From: an uncultured Algibacter sp.
Lineage (GTDB): Bacteria; Bacteroidota; Bacteroidia; Flavobacteriales; Flavobacteriaceae
Assembly (NCBI RefSeq): GCF_947487605.1
Contig: NZ_CANKXK010000010.1
Span: 105,604-169,603 of the forward strand
Reading direction: 5' to 3'
Length of the DNA: 64,000 bases
Below the pieces are notes generated by a model. That model was not told the DNA's origin and made no database searches. It saw only the letters and a program-made list of their open reading frames with translations. Positions 1 through 7,444 of the stretch are shown here, piece after piece. Position 1 is the first letter of the stretch. Each line of letters starts with the position of its first letter. The position numbers and the translations under genes are program-made.

Positions 1-1
1 C

Positions 2-583
2 CCAGGAGATGTAAAATACAAAGATATTAGTGGGCCAGATGGTGTTCCAGATGGTATTATTAGTGATGAAGATAGAACCTTTTTAGGCGGTGCCTTACCA
101 AGATATCAGTATGGCGGAACCATTACTATGGGCTATAAAGGATTTGATTTTGGACTAACATTTCAAGGAGTAGGTAAAGACTTATCAAATATTGGTTCTG
201 CTTATATTAGGCCTTTTAAAGAATCATTTTTGTCTCCACCAGCTCTATATGATGGTAATTATTGGAGTGCCTATAATACGCCTGAGCAAAACTTGGTTGC
301 CAAATATCCTAAATTATCTGAGACATCAGCGGGTAATAATTACCGTTTTTCAGATTTTTATTTAAAAGATGCATCTTATTTGAGAATAAAAAATATTACG
401 CTAGGGTACACATTACCGTCTGAGGTGTTTACAAACACGGGTATTTCAAGAATTAGAATATATGTTTCTGGAAATGATTTGTTCACTTTTGATAATTTAC
501 CAGATGGTATAGATCCAGAACAAGGAGGAGGAGATTATTTAATAACAAAATCTTATATAGTCGGTTTAAAACTTAATTTTTAA
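2..583 (+). CDS. SusC-like TonB-dependent outer-membrane transporter, C-terminal end only
   Basis: The reading frame is open from base 2, so the gene begins before the window; the first in-frame ATG at 128 is internal. The visible part is the last roughly 190 residues of a SusC/RagA beta-barrel. It starts with the family's PGDVKYKD...DGIISDEDR loop and continues through GGALPRYQYGG, followed by alternating aromatic strands (GFDFGLTFQGVGKD, ASYLRIKNITLGYTLP, RIRIYVSGNDLFTFD). It ends on KLNF, a terminal aromatic as expected for an outer-membrane barrel. Members import oligosaccharides with a SusD lipoprotein lid, and the next gene, 11 bp on, is that SusD. The plug and carboxypeptidase-like N-domain lie outside the window. 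The family call is secure; the substrate is inferred only from the locus. Confidence 0.93.
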   Translation, partial: PGDVKYKDISGPDGVPDGIISDEDRTFLGGALPRYQYGGTITMGYKGFDFGLTFQGVGKDLSNIGSAYIRPFKESFLSPPALYDGNYWSAYNTPEQNLVAKYPKLSETSAGNNYRFSDFYLKDASYLRIKNITLGYTLPSEVFTNTGISRIRIYVSGNDLFTFDNLPDGIDPEQGGGDYLITKSYIVGLKLNF

Positions 584-594
584 AAAAAAAAACG

Positions 595-2340
595 ATGAAA
601 AAATATTTAAATAAATGGAAAGTAGCATTTGTGGTTGCATTGAGCTTATTTTCTTGTAACGAGCTGGATTTGGTTCAAGTAGATAATCCAAGCACTTCAA
701 GTTATTTTGCAACTAGAGGCCAATTTAGAGAAGCCCTAAATGAAGGATATAGACCGGTATGGTGGAAATTTGATAAATCTCAAAACGGAATAGATGATGA
801 TTTTATTCGTCGTGCGTTTCTTGACGCCGTAAAAGCGGGAACCATTGATTCTGAAAATGGCCGTGCCTTGACCAACTGGACGGATGTTTACAAAATTATA
901 ACACGAATGTTAGTTGTGGTTGATAGAATAGAAGCTGACGAATCCATATTGGGTGATACGGATAAGGCGGCGTTTAGAGGTGAAGCTTACTTTTTTTTAG
1001 GCGCATTTTGGTCATACTTAATTAACCATTATGGCGATGTGCCCTTTTTTGAAGAATCTTTAACTATTGATGAAAGTTTTGTACTTAGTAGGACAAGCAA
1101 AGCAGAAATTTTGCCAAGAATTTATGAATATTTTGATATTGCTATTGAAGGACTACCTCCAAATCAAGATATTGCTGATTTTGTGAACAAAGGAACAGCC
1201 TATGCGTTTAAAGCAAGAGCTGCGTTACTTCAAAACGATTATGCAACAGCGGCTACAGCTGCAAAAGGTTGTATGGACTTAGGAGTATATGATTTGCACG
1301 CTAATTTCGCTGATCTTTTTAAATCGTCAACAGTAAACTCTGACGAAATTATTTTTCAATTACCTAATAGTGTTGATTTTGATCAATTTAATGGTAATAC
1401 CAAAGATTTTATTCCGAGAAATTTTGGAGGATTTTGTGCTAGAAACCCAAGTTGGGAATTGTTAGCTACTTTTGAGTGTACTGATGGGTTGCCAATTGAT
1501 GAATCACCATTGTTTGATCCTCAAAATCCATTTAAAAATAGAGACCCACGTTGTGCCATGACTATTGTACCATTTGGATCTCTTGAAGATGGAGACGGAT
1601 TAGGACCCGATGCTGGTTCAAATTTCAATGGTATTGAGTATACTCCACACCCATTACGCAGAGAAGTTCTTGATTATTCTACAGGAAATATGAGAGTTAA
1701 TAACGACACGAGATCTAGACAAAATTTTGCGTCTTTTAATGGGTTGGCTTGGAAAAAAGGTATTGATGAAGACTGGGTTGATGATCTTGCTGAAGATAGT
1801 AATGATATCTGGATGCGCTATGCTGAAGTACTTCTAACATATGCAGAAGCGAAAATTGAACTAAACCAAATTGATGCTTCGGTATTAAAAGCAATTAATG
1901 ATGTTAAAGAAAGAGCATATAGAGGAACTGGAAAATCAGCACCGCTGGTAACATCAACAAATCAAGCTGAGTTAAGATTGAAAGTTAGAAATGAAAGACG
2001 TATGGAGTTTGCAAATGAAGGCATTCGTTATATGGATTTAATTCGTTGGAGATTTGCTGAAAAAGTATTTGCCACAGGGATTATTGGTCAGTTAAACGTA
2101 ACTAGATCTGCAAATCCAGGAGGGCCATTAATGGATAATTTGGTTAACCCAGGGCTTTATTTTTGGGGACAGACTCCAGAAATTGATGAAGATGGATTAC
2201 CTGATTTTTCAGGTCTATTGGAAAATGATTTTTGTAGAATCTTAGCGGATACAGAGTTTCCAGAGAAACAATACTTATGGCCTATACCTAGTGCCGAAAG
2301 GGAAAAGAATGATAATTTGTCACAAAATGAGGGTTACTAA
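595..2340 (+). CDS. SusD/RagB-family surface glycan-binding lipoprotein
   Basis: A 581-residue lipoprotein with a positively charged start and lipobox LFSC (Cys21). SusD family signs include the N-terminal helical TPR-like region (FRGEAYFFLGAFWSYLINHYGDVPFF, the usual RA.fylA..y..L...yG.VP motif) and the C-terminal RNERRMEFANEGIRYMDLIRW motif. It ends with LWPIPSAE and NLSQNEGY, the typical IP..E....L.QNpGY tail. It should cap the SusC barrel encoded just upstream and bind glycan at the cell surface. Length is normal. A strong hairpin terminator follows the stop, so the SusCD pair is a separate transcription unit end or is attenuated before the enzyme genes. Confidence 0.95.
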   Translation: MKKYLNKWKVAFVVALSLFSCNELDLVQVDNPSTSSYFATRGQFREALNEGYRPVWWKFDKSQNGIDDDFIRRAFLDAVKAGTIDSENGRALTNWTDVYKIITRMLVVVDRIEADESILGDTDKAAFRGEAYFFLGAFWSYLINHYGDVPFFEESLTIDESFVLSRTSKAEILPRIYEYFDIAIEGLPPNQDIADFVNKGTAYAFKARAALLQNDYATAATAAKGCMDLGVYDLHANFADLFKSSTVNSDEIIFQLPNSVDFDQFNGNTKDFIPRNFGGFCARNPSWELLATFECTDGLPIDESPLFDPQNPFKNRDPRCAMTIVPFGSLEDGDGLGPDAGSNFNGIEYTPHPLRREVLDYSTGNMRVNNDTRSRQNFASFNGLAWKKGIDEDWVDDLAEDSNDIWMRYAEVLLTYAEAKIELNQIDASVLKAINDVKERAYRGTGKSAPLVTSTNQAELRLKVRNERRMEFANEGIRYMDLIRWRFAEKVFATGIIGQLNVTRSANPGGPLMDNLVNPGLYFWGQTPEIDEDGLPDFSGLLENDFCRILADTEFPEKQYLWPIPSAEREKNDNLSQNEGY

Positions 2341-2353
2341 ATAGTAAAGTAAT

Positions 2354-2388
2354 ACCCTTCCTCGAATAAGCACTATTTGAGGAAGGGT
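2354..2388 (+). terminator. Hairpin terminator after the first susCD pair
   Basis: Arms ACCCTTCCTC (2354-2363) and GAGGAAGGGT (2379-2388) pair perfectly, and the loop-proximal AATA/TATT extends the stem through a G-T pair. A T-rich run follows (TTTATTATCT). It lies 14 bp after the susD stop. In such loci a partial terminator here often makes susCD more abundant than the downstream enzymes; that role is inferred. Confidence 0.8.
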
Positions 2389-2443
2389 TTATTATCTCAT
2401 ATTATAAGAGATATGTAATTCAAGGTATGTTCTAAACACTTAA

Positions 2444-3883
2444 ATGAAAAATACAATGGGCACTTTTAAATCAAAACAAACACTTAAAATATTTACTACT
2501 TGTTTTGCTATAAGCATGTTGATATTTAGTTGTAAGACAGAAGAAAAGCCACCAAATATTATCATACTATTAGCAGATGATGCAGGGTATGCAGATTTTG
2601 GGTTTAATGGTAGTAAAGATTTAAAAACACCAAATATAGATAAGTTAGCAAGTCAAGGAACAGTGTTTACAGATTTTCATGTAAGTGCTGGTGTTTGTGG
2701 CCCTTCAAGAGCAGGTTTAATAACAGGGCGTTATCAACATCGCTTTGGAGCAGAGTATAATGAAAACCCTGTACCAAAATCAGAAATCATGATGTCTGAA
2801 GTTTTTCAAGCCAATGGTTATAAAACAGCTGCTTTTGGAAAATGGCATTTAGGGTATAAGGAAGCACATCATCCAAACACAAGAGGCTTTGATGAGTTTT
2901 ACGGGTTTATAGGCGGGCATCGTCATTATTTTCCAGATAAAGAGGTTAAAAATAATGGTAACTCTATGCAGCGCAATGGAGAATATGTGAATTTTGAGGG
3001 CTATCTCACAGATGATTTAGGTTATAAAGCTTCAGATTTCATCAAAAAGAATAAAGAAAACCCATTTTTCATCTATTTAGCATACAATGCGGTGCATACA
3101 CCAATGGAGGCTACTAAAGAAGATATGGCTTTATTTAAAGGGCATTCAAGGCAAAAGTTAGCGGCCATGACTTGGAGTTTAGACCGTTCTATTGGACATG
3201 TTATGCAAACTTTAAAAGATGAAAGTATAGATGACAATACCATTGTGGTGTTTTTTAGCGATAACGGTGGGCCAACTTCTAATACATCATCTAATGCGCC
3301 TTTCAAAGGGACTAAAGGCACAGAGTTTGAAGGCGGACATCGTGTGCCATTCATTATAAAGTGGAACGATAAAATTAAAGCCAATGCAAAATATACAAAG
3401 TTAACATCGGCTTTAGATTTGTATCCAACGTTTTTAAAAGCTGCGGGTATCACAGAGCAACCCAAAAACAAATTAGATGGTGTGGCGTGGCAACCCTACT
3501 TAAATGGAGAAATTGATGAAGCACCACATAAGCAATTGTTTTGGCGCATCAATCCTTGGTCTGCAGTTCGAGAAGATTCTTTAAAAATTGTGAGAGCAGG
3601 AAAATTTGGTGAAGGCTTTTATAATTTAAGCAACGATATAGGAGAAGTCAATAACCTAATAGAAGAAAATAAAGTAACTTTTGAAAGATTAGTCAAAGAT
3701 TATGAAGCTTGGGAAAGCGAGTTTCCAGAGCCAACAGGTATTGGTAGAAGCCCTAAATGGGAAGAAGTAAAAGGCTATATGTATCAAGATATGTTTAATA
3801 ATAGACCAATCAGAATTCATTCGCCAGGGCAGTTAAAAGCATTTAAGGAGAAGTTGAAAAAAGAAGAAGAAAATAGCAAATAA
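2444..3883 (+). CDS. Formylglycine-dependent sulfatase (family S1), lipoprotein
   Basis: A 479-residue sulfatase that removes sulfate esters from sugars. The lipobox IFSC gives lipid Cys30, so it is membrane-anchored, probably in the periplasm or at the surface. N-terminal metal ligands are in IILLADDAGYADFG. The nucleophile is Cys85 in VCGPSRAG, matching C-x-P-S-R, and must be converted to formylglycine. Further family marks are GKWHLG, AVHTPM and FFSDNGGP, with the metal-binding Asp-Asn. It is clearly paralogous to the sulfatase at 34842-36296: both share DDAGYADFGF, GLITG-YQ-RFG, YLAYNAVHTPM and GGHRVPF. An ATG four codons in (2456) is an alternative start. It overlaps nothing and is followed after 1 base by the next sulfatase, so the two are co-translated. 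The S1 subfamily cannot be fixed by eye. Confidence 0.93.
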   Translation: MKNTMGTFKSKQTLKIFTTCFAISMLIFSCKTEEKPPNIIILLADDAGYADFGFNGSKDLKTPNIDKLASQGTVFTDFHVSAGVCGPSRAGLITGRYQHRFGAEYNENPVPKSEIMMSEVFQANGYKTAAFGKWHLGYKEAHHPNTRGFDEFYGFIGGHRHYFPDKEVKNNGNSMQRNGEYVNFEGYLTDDLGYKASDFIKKNKENPFFIYLAYNAVHTPMEATKEDMALFKGHSRQKLAAMTWSLDRSIGHVMQTLKDESIDDNTIVVFFSDNGGPTSNTSSNAPFKGTKGTEFEGGHRVPFIIKWNDKIKANAKYTKLTSALDLYPTFLKAAGITEQPKNKLDGVAWQPYLNGEIDEAPHKQLFWRINPWSAVREDSLKIVRAGKFGEGFYNLSNDIGEVNNLIEENKVTFERLVKDYEAWESEFPEPTGIGRSPKWEEVKGYMYQDMFNNRPIRIHSPGQLKAFKEKLKKEEENSK

Positions 3884-3884
3884 G

Positions 3885-5324
3885 ATGAGCGGTAAATTCC
3901 AGATTTTAGATTCAAAAAGGTATTATATTATAATGTTGTTTTTCGTTGTTTTTGTGTCGTGTAATACAGCAAAGAACAAAGAAACTAGTATTACAGGGAC
4001 TAATGCTGTAACAGAAAAACCAAACATCATATTTATTTATACTGACGACCAACGTCAAGATGCTTTAGGTGTTAATGGGAATGAAGTCATTATAACTCCA
4101 AAAATTGATGAATTTTCTAAAGAATCTGTGCAGTTTTCTAATGCCAATGTCGTTTTTGCTTTATGTAGTCCAAGTAGAGCCGCATTGTTAACAGGACGTT
4201 ACGGAAGTGCCAATGGGGTGTTAGAATTAGGCAGTAACTTAAATGATAATGAGGTTTCAGTCGCCAATTATTTAAAGAAAATAGGATATAATACTGGAGT
4301 TTCAGGAAAGTGGCATTTAGGGCAAGAACCCAAAGATTTAGGTTTCGATTTTAGTGTGATTTTTCATAGTAATGGGGCTTATTACGGAAGAGCCATTGAT
4401 GATATGGGAACTCAAGTAAAGCCTGAAAAACATTGTGATGAATATTGTGTAGATCGTTCTATAGATTTCTTAAAAGAAGCCGCCAAAAAAGAGCAGCCTT
4501 TCTTTTTATATCATAACACACAGTTACCACACATGAACGGTGTTTTAAAATGGCAAGCGAAACAAGAAACTTTAGATAAGTACAATCAAGAGGATATGCC
4601 TGTGGCAGCCAGTAGAAATGAAGATTTATCCGATAAACCAAAATATTTAAAGAAGGTTAGAAATTTAAGACAAGCCAAAAAATACGGGTATCCTGATGCT
4701 GAGGCTATTCAGAAGCATACCAAAGAATATTATTCAGTAATTACTGAAATGGATGATGCATTAGGACGTTTATTTCAAACCATTGATGATTTAGGACTTC
4801 GTAAAAACACGTATATCTTCTTTATGAGTGATAACGGTTGGATGTTGGGAGACCATGGATTTACAAGTAAAGTATTGCCGTACAGACCAGCAACACGCGT
4901 GCCATTTTTTATTTTGGGTCCAGACTTGAAAAAAGGAACTAACGATAGAATTGTATTGAATATAGATATGGCACCAACCATATTAGAATTGGCAGGTGTA
5001 GAAATTCCAGAGGATATGCATGGTACAAGCATGGTGCCTTTATTAAAAGGAACTGCAAAAAATTGGAGAGAAGAGTTTGTATATGAAGGCTTAGGAACTT
5101 ACGGAGGTGCAAAACCTAATTTAACCGTAATATCTAAAGATTATAGATATATAAAAACCTTTGAAAATTCTGAATTAAATGCTACTAATTTTGAAGAATT
5201 GTACAGTCAAGAAGCAGATTACGATGAGGTGAAAAACATTGCAAAAACAGAAGAAGGTCAAGAAATTATTAAAAAGTATAATGAAGCTATAGCAAATCAT
5301 AAAAAGGAAGTTTTAAACAAATAG
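3885..5324 (+). CDS. Formylglycine-dependent sulfatase (family S1), lipoprotein
   Basis: The start codon lies one base after the previous stop, implying translational coupling. The protein has 479 residues, with a lipobox VFVSC (Cys26). Metal-binding IFIYTDDQRQDALG lies near residues 47-60, the nucleophile Cys94 sits in ALCSPSRAA, and GKWHLG and FFMSDNGWMLGDHG carry further active-site residues. The DDQRQD and SDNG.MLGDHG forms resemble the choline/iduronate-type branch of S1 rather than the branch of its upstream neighbour, so the two probably cut different sulfate positions. The tail EEVLNK-like end is lysine-rich and has no sorting domain. A 169-bp gap follows, long enough for a promoter before the GH30-like gene, though I cannot assign one. 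Confidence 0.92.
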   Translation: MSGKFQILDSKRYYIIMLFFVVFVSCNTAKNKETSITGTNAVTEKPNIIFIYTDDQRQDALGVNGNEVIITPKIDEFSKESVQFSNANVVFALCSPSRAALLTGRYGSANGVLELGSNLNDNEVSVANYLKKIGYNTGVSGKWHLGQEPKDLGFDFSVIFHSNGAYYGRAIDDMGTQVKPEKHCDEYCVDRSIDFLKEAAKKEQPFFLYHNTQLPHMNGVLKWQAKQETLDKYNQEDMPVAASRNEDLSDKPKYLKKVRNLRQAKKYGYPDAEAIQKHTKEYYSVITEMDDALGRLFQTIDDLGLRKNTYIFFMSDNGWMLGDHGFTSKVLPYRPATRVPFFILGPDLKKGTNDRIVLNIDMAPTILELAGVEIPEDMHGTSMVPLLKGTAKNWREEFVYEGLGTYGGAKPNLTVISKDYRYIKTFENSELNATNFEELYSQEADYDEVKNIAKTEEGQEIIKKYNEAIANHKKEVLNK

Positions 5325-5493
5325 TTTAATCAGATTCAAGCTATAACGCATATTCAAAGAAAAGTAATTTTATTGGTTTAAACAGATTAGCAACCCCATA
5401 ACACTATTCTGTTAGGATAGAAGACTCTTAAAAATTCAGAAGAGAACGAGAGAAAATTAAAAAGAAATATTCATAAGAATTAAAGTATAACAA

Positions 5494-7416
5494 ATGAAAC
5501 ATCTAATTCAATCTATAGTTTTAGTATCACTATTTTTAGTGGTAAGTTGTAAAGAAGCGAAAGTAGTAATTCCTGATGGAGAAGTAACAATTTTCCCAGA
5601 AAAGGAAAAACAAACCGTTTGGGGTATTGGTTTTGAAATACAAAGTGATGCCATAGGTTCTGGAAATACAGGTTTACCCGATAATAAGCATGCGGTACCA
5701 CATGATTTAACGCCATCAGAAAGAGAACGCTTTGCAACTGAAATGCTAAAAGGATTCCGTTATTGCCGATTAGCAGGAGGTTTATATTGGAGAGGTTTAG
5801 ATGAAACCAGAAAATATTTACGCCCGCGTTGGCCAGAACAATTGGAAGAACTTCGACAAATGATGGAAACAGCAGGTGTAGAAGGGGTGTCTTTAGAATA
5901 CTGGTCACCAGCACCATTTTGGAAAGCTAACAATAGTTATGTAGGTAAGAACAATAAAGATAAGTACAATACATTACGCTGTTTTGGACCCGATTTTGGA
6001 AAAGATCCAATCTATAAAGGCGATACCATTCAGTTTTTAAAAGACTTTGGAGCTGCCTGTGTTGAAGACATTAAAACCCTAAAAGCAGCTGGTATTAAAA
6101 CGGTGCAATGGGGCTTACAAAACGAGCCGTTTACCAATAACGGACAATATTCAGCCTGTAAATATTTTACAGCTAAAGACTATGTAGCTGCACATACGGC
6201 TACAGCAAAAGCAGTTAGAAATTACGATGATTCTATTTTGTTAATGAGTGATACGGAGTGGGGTTTTCCAAAGAAGATTGCTAAAGGTATGAGCGACCCA
6301 GAAGTGGCGAGTTTGGTTGATGCTTATGTGATTCACTCCATTGGTGTAGATTCAGAAAAAGTGATGGACTATCATAAGAAAATCACTAAAGAATTACCTG
6401 CACGTCCGTGGTTTCAAAATGAATATGAATACTTAAAAGGAGGGGCTACTCCAGAACGTTGTTTAAACACGACGCAGCATATTATGAATTCGTTTCAACT
6501 AGGAGAAAACCCTACTTGGTACTGGATTCACGCTTTAAAACCATTTAAAAACTCTGAAGCAAGTGGGTATTCTCTTGGGTTTTGGAAATCTTTGGATGAC
6601 ACTAAACCATCAAAAGATATAAATGCTTACGAGCGTTGGGTAGGAGGTCCAGAAATTACAGATTTACCAGAAGAATTTAAAACTATGGAGTTTGTAAATA
6701 TTCAGCGTAAATCAAATAAAAAACCTGGGTTGAGTTTCAATTTTGTGTTAAATCAAAATGCTACGGTTTATATGTTGGTAGAAAATAAAGGTGGTTTCAT
6801 CCCAAAAGATTGGCAATCAACTGATTTTAAAGTAACTTGGAGTGGGGGAACAGATGTCGTTTACAAAAAAGAATTAAAAAAAGGCTCTCATGCTATTGGT
6901 GCTCACAAAGGAAATGAAGGCGAAATTTACGGAGCTCCGCATGCCATGTTTGTTCAAGCTAGTGACGCATCTACTTTTAAATTGGATGTAGGGGTAAACA
7001 GCCCGATGAAAATACGTTCAGAGGCTATGAAGCTGGAAAAAGCTGCAGCCAATTTAAAACCAGGGCATTGGTTTTTTAACGATTACAACTGGAATGCCGT
7101 AGGAAGTTTTGTAAAACGTATGCCATGGGATTGTAAAGTGTTAGATATTAGTGAAGCTAATTATAACAAAGATGCCAGAGTATTAGCTTTTGTAAAACCT
7201 AATGGAAAAAGAACCATTGTAGTGTCTAATAGAACAGGAAAAGATTACACCTTTAGTTTGAATACAGGAATAGAGAACCCTAAATGGAAAGGCTATCGAT
7301 ATACACCAGATAATAGAGGTGAAAACACCATGGGTCTTGAAATAGGAACAGCAAAAGGTGCTGTTTTAACACCAACCCTACCACATTTAAGTTGGGAGTT
7401 TTGGGAGGAGCAATAG
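5494..7416 (+). CDS. Clan GH-A glycoside hydrolase, GH30-like, lipoprotein
   Basis: A 640-residue lipoprotein (lipobox VVSC, Cys19). The start VWGIGFEIQSDAIG and the segment EYWSPAPFWKANNSYVG match the GH30 pattern of a Gly-rich first strand and a WSPP.WMK.NG-like motif. Acid/base Glu211 lies in WGLQNEPF (strand 4, Asn-Glu-Pro), and the probable nucleophile is Glu310 in WFQNEYEY (strand 7). A C-terminal beta-sandwich (about residues 520-640, ending LPHLSWEFWEEQ) fits the GH30 side domain. GH30 includes endo-beta-1,6-galactanases, which would suit this locus, but other GH-A families (GH39, GH167) are possible. Lipid anchoring without a T9SS tail suggests periplasmic or surface processing of oligosaccharides. 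It is followed 28 bp later by another GH-A enzyme. Confidence 0.75.
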   Translation: MKHLIQSIVLVSLFLVVSCKEAKVVIPDGEVTIFPEKEKQTVWGIGFEIQSDAIGSGNTGLPDNKHAVPHDLTPSERERFATEMLKGFRYCRLAGGLYWRGLDETRKYLRPRWPEQLEELRQMMETAGVEGVSLEYWSPAPFWKANNSYVGKNNKDKYNTLRCFGPDFGKDPIYKGDTIQFLKDFGAACVEDIKTLKAAGIKTVQWGLQNEPFTNNGQYSACKYFTAKDYVAAHTATAKAVRNYDDSILLMSDTEWGFPKKIAKGMSDPEVASLVDAYVIHSIGVDSEKVMDYHKKITKELPARPWFQNEYEYLKGGATPERCLNTTQHIMNSFQLGENPTWYWIHALKPFKNSEASGYSLGFWKSLDDTKPSKDINAYERWVGGPEITDLPEEFKTMEFVNIQRKSNKKPGLSFNFVLNQNATVYMLVENKGGFIPKDWQSTDFKVTWSGGTDVVYKKELKKGSHAIGAHKGNEGEIYGAPHAMFVQASDASTFKLDVGVNSPMKIRSEAMKLEKAAANLKPGHWFFNDYNWNAVGSFVKRMPWDCKVLDISEANYNKDARVLAFVKPNGKRTIVVSNRTGKDYTFSLNTGIENPKWKGYRYTPDNRGENTMGLEIGTAKGAVLTPTLPHLSWEFWEEQ

Positions 7417-7444
7417 ATAAAGTAATAAGCTAAAAAAGAAAATT

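Noticed and set aside
3073..3471. Minus-strand 132-codon open frame within the first sulfatase
   Set aside because: It lies wholly opposite a conserved catalytic domain and has no family features; other antisense frames in this window were dropped for the same reason.
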